Source: Hyphomicrobiales bacterium
Lineage (GTDB): Bacteria; Pseudomonadota; Alphaproteobacteria; Rhizobiales; Rhizobiaceae
Assembly (NCBI GenBank): GCA_024225445.1
Contig: JAAEMP010000200.1
Location: forward strand, 38,951-102,950
Direction of reading: 5' to 3'
Length of the DNA: 64,000 nt
The notes under the pieces are model-generated. The model worked only from the letters and a program-made list of their open reading frames with translations, did not search any database and was not told the DNA's origin. Numbering within the stretch: the first letter of the stretch is position 1; every line of letters starts with the position of its first letter. Both the position numbers and the translations under genes were made by a program. Positions 16,083 through 24,823 of this stretch are shown one piece after another.

Positions 16083-17897
16083 CTATTCTGATGCAATCGG
16101 TACAAATACAGAAAAACACGAACCGCGACCAACGATTGACTTGACCTCGATTTTATATTGAAGAATACGCGCTATCCAACTGACGATCGCAAGTCCCAAT
16201 CCCATGGCCTTTGCTTCACTTTGCAAATCAATTTCGGTTGTTCGAAGGCGGTTAAATTCCAGAAAAATCTGATCAAATTGTTCTGAAGGTATGCCAACAC
16301 CGGTATCAAGAACCTGGATTTCAGCCAAATTGTTGCGTCTGCGGATGCCAACCAGAACTTTGCCGCGTTCGGTATACCTGATTGCATTGGTTGCATAGTT
16401 TTGCAAAATCCGGCGCAATAATCTCACATCGCTGTTTAACTTCAAAGAGGAAGGAACGTGCCGCAGTTTCAGATCGGCTTTTTTTTGAACGGACGACATG
16501 CATTCGGCACACAGGCTTTCAAACACATCCTCAATGAAAAATGTTTCATAGTTTGGTTTTACTGTACCCCCGTCATATCGCGAAATATCGAGGAGTGAAT
16601 CCAGCAAAGACTCCATCGAGCCAAATGCGCCATTGGCCATTTTGGCCAAGTGCCTTTGTTTTTCGTCCAGGTTCGTGTCATTCAGCAAAGACAGAAACAC
16701 ACGCGCTGCGTCAAGCGGTTGCAAAAGATCATGGCTCGCCGCAGCAAAAAACCGTGTTTTACTCTGATTTGCTTCTTCTGCCTTCTGTTTGGCAATTAGC
16801 AATTCAGTGGTTTTTTCCACCACTCGATCTTCAAGTTGGTTCTTTGCCTGATGCATGATCTGGGTAGCGCGTTTTTGGGCGGATATGTCATCAAAATATA
16901 TTACCAGGCTCCCATCCGGCATGTGGGTGCAATTAATCCACAAGAAAGATCCGTCGATGCACTCCACCTCAACCCCGGCAAACAATTGTTGATCGCCCTT
17001 TTTTATCCAGGCAAGTATCGCCTGACTTGTCTTGGGTGAACCCGATAGTGTATAGCGATCTATATCCTGCCAAATTTTATCAAATGGCGAGAACTGTTTT
17101 ACATTTTTTACCGGCAGGTTGAGAAGTTTGACGAATTGATCATTCCAGGTCGTCAGTTTGGCATCGACGGAAAACATGCACAAACCTTGCGGCAACTGAT
17201 CAATCATTGCCTGCAAAAGCTGTGAATTATTATCGAGTTGTTGCTTGCGACGATCTCTTTCCTGGCGTACCAGATCAGAAATATCGGTTTGGAAAACTAC
17301 GGTAGCGCCGGTTGAGGTCTTCTTGTTTGATACTTGCAACCAGCGGTCATCCCTAAATTGCTGGATAAAACTTGCATAGGGCGCGCGGAATTTCCTTATT
17401 CGAAACTGCTTCCACTGTTCAGCAGAAACACCCTTTTCAAAAATGATATACTTGCTGTTCGCGAAAAGTCCGGCCATCGTTTCAAACGGTGCACCGGCAA
17501 CCAGTTGTTTGCTGATATCGGGCATCAGGCGAGCAAATGGATCGTTACACATGATAAGTTTTTCATTACCGTCAAACAACGCAAAACCCTCTTCAATAGC
17601 CTCAATAGCTACCGACAGGTTTTGTCTGACCTCCCTGGCCTCATTTGTCGCTTTTCGCAACTGGGTATAGGCACTGGAGAGTTTCTCCAGCGTATCTTCC
17701 AGATCTTTGGTTCTTTCCCTTACCTGAGCTTCCAGCACCACTGCAGTTTGAAAAAGTGGAAATCCTCCCCCACTGAAGTCCATTGATTTTTCAACCCTGT
17801 TTATCAACGCTGCATTGATTTTCTCAAGTTTGCTGATGCGGACCGTTAGTGCCTCGTTTTGATTGTCCACGTGTTCAAGCGGATTGGATAAGTTCAT
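16083..17897 (-). CDS. PAS-domain sensor histidine kinase (NahK/ErcS-like)
   Basis: This 604-residue kinase has no membrane segment. A coiled coil (about residues 12-110) leads to two PAS domains (about 93-205 and 225-340), then a HisKA domain with the phosphorylated histidine at residue 389 in FFAAASHDLLQPLDAAR. A HATPase domain follows, with NYATNAIRYTERG (N box), LDTGVGIP and GLGLAIV. The DLLQPLDAARVF H-box is typical of the NahK/ErcS group, but no receiver domain is attached. It overlaps the FIST gene by 4 bp. FIST proteins often act as ligand sensors for this kinase group, and the response regulator at 19081-19803 is the obvious partner. Confidence 0.88.
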   Translation of the reverse strand: MNLSNPLEHVDNQNEALTVRISKLEKINAALINRVEKSMDFSGGGFPLFQTAVVLEAQVRERTKDLEDTLEKLSSAYTQLRKATNEAREVRQNLSVAIEAIEEGFALFDGNEKLIMCNDPFARLMPDISKQLVAGAPFETMAGLFANSKYIIFEKGVSAEQWKQFRIRKFRAPYASFIQQFRDDRWLQVSNKKTSTGATVVFQTDISDLVRQERDRRKQQLDNNSQLLQAMIDQLPQGLCMFSVDAKLTTWNDQFVKLLNLPVKNVKQFSPFDKIWQDIDRYTLSGSPKTSQAILAWIKKGDQQLFAGVEVECIDGSFLWINCTHMPDGSLVIYFDDISAQKRATQIMHQAKNQLEDRVVEKTTELLIAKQKAEEANQSKTRFFAAASHDLLQPLDAARVFLSLLNDTNLDEKQRHLAKMANGAFGSMESLLDSLLDISRYDGGTVKPNYETFFIEDVFESLCAECMSSVQKKADLKLRHVPSSLKLNSDVRLLRRILQNYATNAIRYTERGKVLVGIRRRNNLAEIQVLDTGVGIPSEQFDQIFLEFNRLRTTEIDLQSEAKAMGLGLAIVSWIARILQYKIEVKSIVGRGSCFSVFVPIASE

Positions 17898-19084
17898 TTC
17901 GGCTGCCTCGCATCATCTGAACAGCTCACGGCAATAGCGACGCCGGTAAAGGTGTGGTTGACATGCATAGACCGGTATTGTTCTCCGTAAGTACTGAAAC
18001 CAACAACCTGATGCTTCTTCAGCGTTTGTGAAATTGCTGCCAACTTTTGTGTCTGCTGGCTTTCAAGGCGCCGCAGAATGCAATCAAATCCTAACACCAA
18101 CTGCAAGGGTCCAAGTTCTTTTTCTAGTCCTTGCAATCCGGCTTCAAGATTACGTACCATTTCTTGGCCTTCTGCAACTGTTAAGACAATTCCCTCGTCT
18201 ATCGCGCAAAAGAATCGCAAGCTGTCATCATCTTCAACTTTCTGGATTGATCTGACATGATGTTCACCTCCGACCCTGACGACGACCGGGTGGGAGGCAA
18301 AAACCTGCGGGCTGAGCTGGTGCTCATCCAGACCTACCATTCTGGCATATTCAGGTGCAGCGATCTCGGCATTGATTTCACTGACCAGCCGACGTTTTGG
18401 ATCAGCTTTAGTAACAACCATCTTCTTTTGTGTTGGCTGGAAATGATCAAACTTGAAAACCTTGAAGGCAAAACATGAGCGCACGAGCAAAACAACAGCG
18501 CTGTCTTCATGAAATTCGCCATTATGAAAAATCTTGGTGGGACCAAAATTTAGTCCGTCCCCGGCGGATCCGCCAAACAGCGGGATCTGCTGGAGGATCC
18601 CGTTAATTGATGCCAGAACGGCTTCTTCCCGCTTACTGTTGCCGTCAACAAGCAACATTGCAAATATCAGTTTTGTCGATAAGCTGGTTTCAGTATTCTT
18701 GGCGTTTAGTCGGTCAAGCGCCTGGCGTACAACTTCTGCACCCGGTTCTATTTCGAATTCTCGCAGGTTGCTAATTGGCGCTACAGCAACCTCGAACTCT
18801 GGATCAGCCAAACTGAATCCACTGATCGAATTCTCACAGTATCCCTCATCAGATATTTCGCCAGCCGTCGTACACCCTATAACGGTTACAGAGGCCAGAT
18901 ACTTATTAAACGCCATTTGTATTTCGTCAAGATTGTAGCTGGGCGAACAGAAAAATACCACGACAGACATGTTAATTTGCAGAATTCTATCAACAAACTC
19001 GGCAACGGCCTCATTCGCATCCACATGGTTTGATCTACCCTTTCTTATAGCAGCAGATCGATCTGTCACTTGCCTGGATTTCAC
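17894..19084 (-). CDS. FIST-domain sensory protein
   Basis: This 396-residue cytoplasmic protein has the FIST-N domain (FFCSPSYNLDEI, IGCTTAGEIS, IPLFGGSAGDGL) followed by FIST-C (about residues 210-380). FIST proteins bind small ligands; NosP of Pseudomonas binds heme and nitric oxide and controls a NahK kinase. Here the gene overlaps both the kinase and the response regulator genes by 4 bp, so the three are co-translated. The ligand is not visible. Position inside the AOR cluster suggests an aldehyde- or alcohol-related or redox signal. Confidence 0.87.
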   Translation of the reverse strand: MKSRQVTDRSAAIRKGRSNHVDANEAVAEFVDRILQINMSVVVFFCSPSYNLDEIQMAFNKYLASVTVIGCTTAGEISDEGYCENSISGFSLADPEFEVAVAPISNLREFEIEPGAEVVRQALDRLNAKNTETSLSTKLIFAMLLVDGNSKREEAVLASINGILQQIPLFGGSAGDGLNFGPTKIFHNGEFHEDSAVVLLVRSCFAFKVFKFDHFQPTQKKMVVTKADPKRRLVSEINAEIAAPEYARMVGLDEHQLSPQVFASHPVVVRVGGEHHVRSIQKVEDDDSLRFFCAIDEGIVLTVAEGQEMVRNLEAGLQGLEKELGPLQLVLGFDCILRRLESQQTQKLAAISQTLKKHQVVGFSTYGEQYRSMHVNHTFTGVAIAVSCSDDARQPK

Positions 19085-19803
19085 AGATCACCCGTAGACG
19101 TAATAAGATTGGCTTCGTGAAGCCTGATTTTTTGTGCATACATTGCCGCCTGTGTTCGGGTTTGTACTTCAAGCTTCTGTAGCAATGCGGTGATATGCGC
19201 CTTGACCGTCGTTTCCCCTATGTTCAACTCATGGGCTATTTGCTTGTTCAACTGACCATCACAAATCAATTCCAGAACTTTGCGCTGTTGAGGTGTGAGC
19301 GATTCAATACGCTCCATCAGCTCTTTGTTTTCAATTTCGTCATTTTCTAATTGAGATTCCAGATCATCATCTGCAAATTTGGGAAACCATGTATTTCCAT
19401 CGACTACTGCTTTTATTGCGGCTACAATTTCATCCGTGGCAGATCCTTTGTGCAAAAACGCTGAAGCACCAATGGCTCCCGCATGTTCTATCACCTTCTT
19501 ATTCTGCAATCTTGAAATCATCACCACCGGCAAATCCGGGTAAACTGCCTTGATCGCCCGCACTCCATCAAAACCGGATTTTCCCGGCATTCGCAAATCA
19601 TGTATAACAAGATCAAACTTTTGAGAACTGAGCGCCAACAGCTCTTCGACTTCATCAACATTTTTGGCCGAAACAATTTTCGAGTGCGGAAATGCTGAAC
19701 TGATTGCTGCCTGCAATGCAGACAGAAACAGCGGGTGATCATCGACAATCAAGAATTGTTTGCCCATCACATTCAATTCCTCACAAAACAGATTGGCTAC
19801 CAT
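19081..19803 (-). CDS. LuxR/NarL-type response regulator
   Basis: This 240-residue protein has a receiver domain (FLIVDDHPLFLSAL; phosphoacceptor aspartate in IHDLRMPG, residue 69; SAFLHKGS) and a C-terminal LuxR helix-turn-helix (LTPQQRKVLELICDG, KAHITALLQKLEV). It is probably phosphorylated by the kinase at 16083-17897. The ATG at 19803 has AGGAAG 8 nt upstream. An ATG at 19767 would give the more usual N-terminus MGKQFLIVDDHP and also has GAGG in front, so the start is open. It is the first gene of the three-gene sensor operon. Confidence 0.9.
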   Translation of the reverse strand: MVANLFCEELNVMGKQFLIVDDHPLFLSALQAAISSAFPHSKIVSAKNVDEVEELLALSSQKFDLVIHDLRMPGKSGFDGVRAIKAVYPDLPVVMISRLQNKKVIEHAGAIGASAFLHKGSATDEIVAAIKAVVDGNTWFPKFADDDLESQLENDEIENKELMERIESLTPQQRKVLELICDGQLNKQIAHELNIGETTVKAHITALLQKLEVQTRTQAAMYAQKIRLHEANLITSTGDL

Positions 19804-20106
19804 GTGGCTAGCTTCCTGGCATTCTTGCCCACAAAATTCGCGAAATCAACCAAAGTTGCACAGTTTGAATATTGTGAAGCCCAGCCCTCGTTTGAAGCGC
19901 AAATGGCATTTTCCACAATTTTGCGGCCCTGTTGTTATTGCGCATCAGTGCAATTGAACCATCTGCTGGAGTCAACTCGGGATAATAAAATGAAATCTGC
20001 AGCACAAGGGTCTGTTTTGTATGATATTCAGAAAAAAAATTAATCCTTGCGCCGAATTGGCGTTTGCTGAAGCCCGGTCCGCACGTCCTGACCAAGCCAT
20101 AATTTT
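19804..20106. other. Intergenic region upstream of the response regulator
   Basis: About 300 bases between the response regulator start and the end of the ThiF-like gene, both on the minus strand. It is likely to contain the promoter of the sensor operon. I see no credible gene, strong hairpin or repeat in it. Confidence 0.5.
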
Positions 20107-20913
20107 TTAGGCCTCCGGTGCGGGAAACTTCGTGATAGTTGGGCGGGTTCCGTTCAAAGGATCATTTTCAGACCAGCCCAATTTCATCGAATAGCAGCGG
20201 GTTGCAAGGCTGTCATACATCACAACTCGCCCAGCCAGAGTGTCACCGATGTTCAAAATCTCCTTGATAACTTCCATCGCCTGCATGGAGCCTATTATTG
20301 CTGTCAGAGTCCCAATAATTCCAGCTTCTGCACATGTGGGCAACATTCCATCACGTGGAGGCTGCGGATGAAATGTGCGGTATGACGGGTAGGGATTTCC
20401 ATCCGGTGAACGAAGATACGGTTTAAATGTGGAAATTTGACCATCAAACTGACCAACAGCAGCCGAAACCAGCGGTTTTTTGACAAAAAAACAGGCATCG
20501 GAAACTAGAAACCGGGTTTTGAAATTGTCGCAGCCATCCGCCACAATATCGTAGTTACCAATGATCTCCAGCGCGTTGGTCTCATCCAAACGGGTCTGGT
20601 ATTTGTTAACTTTCACATGCGGATTTATCTGCTCAATGGTTTCTGACGCACTTGCTGTTTTTGCCTGACCGACCGAGCTGGTTTTATGGATAACCTGGCG
20701 CTGAAGATTGGACAAGTCGACATCGTCATCATCAATCACGCCAAGTGTTCCAACACCGGCAGCCGCCAGATACATCAAGACCGGTGAACCAAGACCACCG
20801 GCACCAATAACAAGCACCCGTGCTTTCTTGAGTTTGTGTTGACCGGCCCCTCCAACATCGCGCAACAATATATGGCGGGCGTAACGTTCAAGCTCTTTCG
20901 GTGTTAAATCCAT
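20107..20913 (-). CDS. HesA/MoeB/ThiF-family adenylyltransferase (E1-like)
   Basis: This 268-residue enzyme should adenylate the C-terminal Gly-Gly of a MoaD/ThiS protein. It shows the nucleotide-binding GAGGLGSPVLMYLAAAGVG (about residues 37-55), DDDDVDLSNLQRQ and DGCDNFKTR. It is similar in length to MoeB. No rhodanese domain is fused, and I see no CxxC zinc pairs of the usual MoeB type. With the Gly-Gly protein at 15530-15784 it probably forms a dedicated pair for the AOR pterin cofactor, but it could also serve general Moco synthesis. Confidence 0.88.
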   Translation of the reverse strand: MDLTPKELERYARHILLRDVGGAGQHKLKKARVLVIGAGGLGSPVLMYLAAAGVGTLGVIDDDDVDLSNLQRQVIHKTSSVGQAKTASASETIEQINPHVKVNKYQTRLDETNALEIIGNYDIVADGCDNFKTRFLVSDACFFVKKPLVSAAVGQFDGQISTFKPYLRSPDGNPYPSYRTFHPQPPRDGMLPTCAEAGIIGTLTAIIGSMQAMEVIKEILNIGDTLAGRVVMYDSLATRCYSMKLGWSENDPLNGTRPTITKFPAPEA

Positions 20914-21169
20914 GATCCTGTTTATCCAGTTTTAAAGCGTTCGAAACAAAATATATCGTACCTCCTCTACTATTAGACCTTTTCATGTTTACATTGAACC
21001 GTTTGATGGAGCCAGATCAGTTCAGTTTGCAAGGCGCGGCGCGCAGCGCAATCTGGTTAACCGGGCAAGTAAAACTTCGAACTCTGATAGCTCTCATCGT
21101 TTCTGCGAAACGACTGCCGCTAATTGCCAGGCGCTAATGTTGTTGGCATTTCGCTTCGCGAAAAGCCTG

Positions 21170-21254
21170 TGGTGCGGGCACCGGGACTCGAACCCGGACA
21201 GCCAAAGCCGAGGGATTTTAAGTCCCTTGCGTCTACCAGTTCCGCCATGCCCGC
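21170..21254 (-). tRNA. tRNA-Leu (anticodon UAA)
   Basis: On the minus strand the sequence starts GCGGGCA and ends TGCCCGC plus A and an encoded CCA, giving a 7-bp acceptor stem. The anticodon stem-loop GGGACTTAAAATCCC carries TAA. A class II variable arm (CGGCTTTGGCTG) and a GGTTCGAGTCC T-loop follow. It has the 85-nt length of a leucine tRNA with CCA. A short tttcgc/gcgaaa hairpin lies just beyond its 3' end (about 21149-21163). Confidence 0.95.
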
Positions 21255-21317
21255 AAACTAACAAACCGATACCCATTGTTGAAGATAATTACAAGCAGCA
21301 TATTCAGCATTTGTCTG

Positions 21318-22490
21318 CTAGCGTAAACAACCATTAAGCTCACTGATATCCTGCACGCCCAATTGCTTGAGATTATTGGCAATATCCTCGTCCAGTATAT
21401 TGACAACATGGTCGCCGCCATATTCACCCAGAGCGGCAATGCCATATAAAAAAGCCCGGCCCAGCAGAACAAATTGCGCTCCAAGGGCCAGTGCCCGCAC
21501 CACATCCAGTCCGGTTCTCACACCACTGTCGAACAGGATTGCACATTGTCCGTCAACCGCCTTGACAACAGCAGGTAACACATCAATTGCCGCCGGCGCT
21601 CCGTCAAATTGCCTGCCGCCGTGATTGGAGACAATGATGCCATCGACCCCGGCTTCCACCAGCATCCTGGCATCTTCCTCATGCAAGACGCCTTTGACAA
21701 CAAGTTTTCCCTGCCACTGGCTGCGGATGTATTTGATGTAATCCAGATTGACAACATTATTCAGTTGACGACCAAAAAAAGAAGATACCTCTTTCAGATC
21801 ACCGCTTTTCGCATATTTCTCCAGCAAAGGTAATCCCGGCTTGCCATGCAACAGGGTGGCCCATGCCCATTGCGGTCTTGCAGCTATGCGCAACAGGGTT
21901 TTCAGATCGGTTTGCGGTGGTATTCTCAACCCGGCTTTGCGCTGGCGTTCCCGCATCGAGGGAACCGGCACATCAACGGTTACGACCAGCGTCTTGAATC
22001 CACTGTCCCGGGCTCTTTTCAAGATATCCAGACAAATTTCCCGATCAAATGGTGTATACAACTGGAACCAGCCGTTGCCGTCACATAGCGGTCCGACAGT
22101 TTCAGGCGATTGGCAGGCAACTGTGCTCAGGCAATAGGGAATATTGTTACGCGAGGCCGTGCGCGCCAGCATCAGTTCGCCGCCGGGCCACATCATTCCG
22201 GTCATGCCGACAGGCGCCATACCAAAGGGTAAATCATAAGTCTCACCCATCAGTACGGTCTGCAAACTCACATCAAAATTGCCGCCGACGAATTTGGGCA
22301 CCATTTCAACTGCCCGCAGACGTTGACGATTATGGTCTACCAACCGCTCGATGCCGGTTCCACTGTCAAGATATTCCCAGGCAAAATAGGGTATTCTGCG
22401 CCGGGCCGGCTCTTTCAGATCATCAATACCGGGATAAATGTCATAGTATTTCGACTTCCTTTTGCTCGCAGTGCCATATTGGTGTTGCAT
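21318..22490 (-). CDS. FMN-dependent 2-hydroxyacid dehydrogenase (L-lactate dehydrogenase/glycolate oxidase family)
   Basis: This 390-residue flavoprotein has the full FMN hydroxyacid dehydrogenase pattern. PFGMAPVGMTGMMWPGGE binds near the flavin, TVDVPVPSMRERQ follows, and the lysine of LVVKGV contacts FMN. The catalytic histidine is in VSNHGGRQFDGAPA, and FDSGVRTGLDVVRALALGA is the phosphate-binding end. Such enzymes oxidise L-lactate or related 2-hydroxy acids and pass electrons to quinone or oxygen. No transporter or regulator accompanies it. It is divergent from the TerB gene, 185 bp away. Substrate is not decided. Confidence 0.9.
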   Translation of the reverse strand: MQHQYGTASKRKSKYYDIYPGIDDLKEPARRRIPYFAWEYLDSGTGIERLVDHNRQRLRAVEMVPKFVGGNFDVSLQTVLMGETYDLPFGMAPVGMTGMMWPGGELMLARTASRNNIPYCLSTVACQSPETVGPLCDGNGWFQLYTPFDREICLDILKRARDSGFKTLVVTVDVPVPSMRERQRKAGLRIPPQTDLKTLLRIAARPQWAWATLLHGKPGLPLLEKYAKSGDLKEVSSFFGRQLNNVVNLDYIKYIRSQWQGKLVVKGVLHEEDARMLVEAGVDGIIVSNHGGRQFDGAPAAIDVLPAVVKAVDGQCAILFDSGVRTGLDVVRALALGAQFVLLGRAFLYGIAALGEYGGDHVVNILDEDIANNLKQLGVQDISELNGCLR

Positions 22491-22675
22491 TCATCCCTGC
22501 CCGTCTGATTACTTCACTTGATGGCAAAACGCTGATTTGCAGCATTTCAAACACCAAATGCAAGATATTGCAATCAACTCTCACAAAATTTAATTGCTAT
22601 TCAAGTCTTCCATGAAAGCGTCAAAAAGCATATCCTGTTATTACGCCGCGACGCCAACAACTATATAGCGATTCG

Positions 22676-23140
22676 ATGCTGACCAAGTTACGCAAATTCT
22701 TGATAAAATCCGATGACAGCGATACGGCTGAAAAAAAGTTTGATGCCTCCGATCAGCAATTGGCCCAGGCCGCCCTGATGTTCCATGTGATCGCTGCCGA
22801 TGGCAGGATCCATGATGAAGAAAAAAGCAAACTCCGCCAGGTTCTGCAAACCAGGTACGGCCTGTCACAATCAGAATCCAACCAGCTGTTTGAAGAGGCG
22901 AAACGCGCTGACCGCGAGGCAATCGATCTATATACGTTCACCAGCATTCTGAAGCGACAACTGAATGAAGAAGAACGCCTGGAACTGGTGGAAAATTTGT
23001 GGGAAATGGTTTTTTCCGATGGTGAAATCCATGAACTGGAAGACAATGTCGTATGGAGGATTGCCGAACTGCTTGCCATTGACAAGCGTGATCGCATGGA
23101 AATGAAACGCAATGTTCGCCGTAAAATGCAAACAGGTTGA
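22676..23140 (+). CDS. TerB family (tellurite resistance TerB-like) protein
   Basis: This 154-residue acidic helical protein has the TerB pattern: FHVIAADGRIHDEEKSKLRQ in the middle, and a repeat of the acidic motif later (MVFSDGEIHELEDNVVWRIA). These domains bind metal and occur widely outside tellurite operons. No other ter genes are present. It is followed after 12 bp by a glutamine amidotransferase gene in the same direction. Confidence 0.87.
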   Translation: MLTKLRKFLIKSDDSDTAEKKFDASDQQLAQAALMFHVIAADGRIHDEEKSKLRQVLQTRYGLSQSESNQLFEEAKRADREAIDLYTFTSILKRQLNEEERLELVENLWEMVFSDGEIHELEDNVVWRIAELLAIDKRDRMEMKRNVRRKMQTG

Positions 23141-23152
23141 TTATACCAGGCC

Positions 23153-23896
23153 ATGACAAACAACAATTCAGCCGTTCATTTGTCGGGAAATTCCGGTCGA
23201 CCAAAAATTCTGCTGGTCCTTCACCAGCATAATTCGACACCCGGTCGTGTCGGCATGATGTTGCACGAGCGAGGCTATGATCTTGACATCCGCCGGCCAC
23301 CATTGGGGCACCCGCTGCCGGACACGCTGGCAGAGCATGTCGGCGCAATCATATTTGGCGGTCCGATGAGCGCCAATGACGAGGATGAATATATCAACCG
23401 GGAAATCGACTGGATATCGGTGCCGCTGAAAGAAAACAAACCCTTTTTCGGCATTTGCCTTGGTGCCCAGATGATGGTTCGCCACCTGGGCGGAGAAGTG
23501 AAACCCAATGAAACCGAATTCGCCGAAATTGGCTATTACCCGATTACCCCGACACCTGCGGGTAGCGCGATGATGGACTGGCCACAGATGATTTATCAAT
23601 GGCACCGCGAAGGTTTTTCATTGCCTTCTGGAACAAAATTGCTTGCAACCGGGGATCAATATCCCAACCAGGCGATCTGCTATGGCGACAATGCCTACGG
23701 AGTCCAGTTCCATGCCGAACTGACCACCTGGATGATGAACCGCTGGACAGTTCTGGGCGCCGATCGTTTTGATCTGAACGGCGCACAGCAAAGAGAACAG
23801 CATTTCCTTGGCCGCTCACTGTATGATGGGGCGGTTAAACAATGGCTGAACGAATTTCTCGATCTGTGGGTTGGACCGGCAACAGATCATCAATAA
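23153..23896 (+). CDS. Class I glutamine amidotransferase-like protein
   Basis: This 247-residue protein is a type 1 glutamine amidotransferase domain on its own. The nucleophile elbow is FFGICLGAQMM (cysteine about residue 102), and the histidine-glutamate pair is in YGVQFHAELT. An oxyanion strand IIFGGPMSAND is also present. Stand-alone proteins of this sort are often annotated GMP synthase-like, but no synthetase partner is nearby. It forms a two-gene unit with the TerB gene. Function beyond glutamine hydrolysis is unknown. Confidence 0.88.
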   Translation: MTNNNSAVHLSGNSGRPKILLVLHQHNSTPGRVGMMLHERGYDLDIRRPPLGHPLPDTLAEHVGAIIFGGPMSANDEDEYINREIDWISVPLKENKPFFGICLGAQMMVRHLGGEVKPNETEFAEIGYYPITPTPAGSAMMDWPQMIYQWHREGFSLPSGTKLLATGDQYPNQAICYGDNAYGVQFHAELTTWMMNRWTVLGADRFDLNGAQQREQHFLGRSLYDGAVKQWLNEFLDLWVGPATDHQ

Positions 23897-23935
23897 ACAA
23901 AACCCTTGTAGCTTGCTCTCCTCATCGCTACATCT

Positions 23936-24005
23936 AGGGTCAGGACTCATTAATAAACACCCTTCTGTTTAACAAGGAGGGTGTTTATTAATGAGTCCTG
24001 GCCCT
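23936..24005. repeat. Long near-perfect inverted repeat (MITE-like or strong hairpin)
   Basis: Two 31-nt arms (23936-23966 and 23975-24005) pair throughout with only two G-T wobbles, around an 8-nt loop. The arms start AGGGTCAGGACTCATTAATA. It lies between the amidotransferase and YggT genes. No T-run follows, so a simple terminator is not the whole explanation. The outer AGGGTCAGGACTCATT looks like an insertion-sequence end, which suggests a miniature inverted-repeat element. Confidence 0.7.
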
Positions 24006-24042
24006 GGACAAAATCACTAACTTGAAAAATGGAAAAACCGAA

Positions 24043-24333
24043 ATGGTCGCAATATTGAATGTCATATTGATGGCTCTTGATTTGTACTTTTATATCATTA
24101 TCGCCTCGGCAATATTCTCATGGCTCTATGCATTCAATGTTGTCAATTCCGGCAATCAGTTTGTTGGGATGATTGGCAATTTTCTTTATCAGGCCACTGA
24201 ACCGCTCTTGCGACCCATCCGCCGTTTCATGCCAAATCTGGGCACAATCGATATCTCTCCAATTATATTGCTGTTTGGAATTATATTATTGCAACAAATA
24301 ATTGTAATATATATTCGACCCAATGTATTTTGA
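24043..24333 (+). CDS. YggT family membrane protein
   Basis: This 96-residue protein has two hydrophobic segments (about residues 5-30 and 70-95) separated by [20 protein letters not shown], the hallmark of the YggT family. The family's role is uncertain; links to osmotic tolerance, cell division and chloroplast complexes have been proposed. The ATG at 24043 has a GGA 9 nt upstream; a TTG at 24022 would add seven residues. The DUF167 gene follows after 10 bp, the usual yggT-yggU pairing. Confidence 0.88.
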   Translation: MVAILNVILMALDLYFYIIIASAIFSWLYAFNVVNSGNQFVGMIGNFLYQATEPLLRPIRRFMPNLGTIDISPIILLFGIILLQQIIVIYIRPNVF

Positions 24334-24343
24334 TCGGTAGCGC

Positions 24344-24667
24344 TTGCACACTGAAGCCACAATTCGCCGTTCGGAGAATTGGGTTGATCTGTTTGTCAAA
24401 GTGACACCCAATTCATCCCGTGACCAGATTATCGGCATAGTCGCGACCGGTGACAATGAATACAGACTGGCCGTAAAAATACGCGCCGTTGCCGAAAAAG
24501 GCAAAGCCAACAAGGCGGTAATTGCCTTTCTTGCCAGGGCAATGCACTTGCCCAAATCAGCCTTCATGATAACGAGCGGTTCCACTGCACGCCAAAAAAC
24601 CATCCGAATTGAAGGCGATCCACATTTTGTCGTCGGGACATTATGCGAATTGATTAACGCTGATTGA
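24344..24667 (+). CDS. DUF167 (YggU) family protein
   Basis: This 107-residue protein has the DUF167 signature: LFVKVTPNSSRDQIIG near the start and AVAEKGKANKAVIAFLA in the middle, then a basic C-terminal half. The fold is small and alpha-beta, and its function is unknown. The start is TTG, which is the first usable start after the YggT stop. Co-location with yggT is conserved in proteobacteria. Confidence 0.87.
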   Translation: MHTEATIRRSENWVDLFVKVTPNSSRDQIIGIVATGDNEYRLAVKIRAVAEKGKANKAVIAFLARAMHLPKSAFMITSGSTARQKTIRIEGDPHFVVGTLCELINAD

Positions 24668-24823
24668 TAACAATCAAGCGGAAATGAATTAGAGTCCGTG
24701 GACCTTGTAACACCTGGCAACATTCAAATTTCAGATCAGATATCATCCTTTGATGCCAAATCGTGATGAGGAGTTTTAAGATCACACTGCCCATGCTGTG
24801 TTCTGGATTTTCTCAATCAGGCA

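Noticed and set aside
23936..24005. Simple rho-independent terminator
   Set aside because: The stem is far longer than usual and lacks a T-run, and its ends look like a mobile-element terminus.
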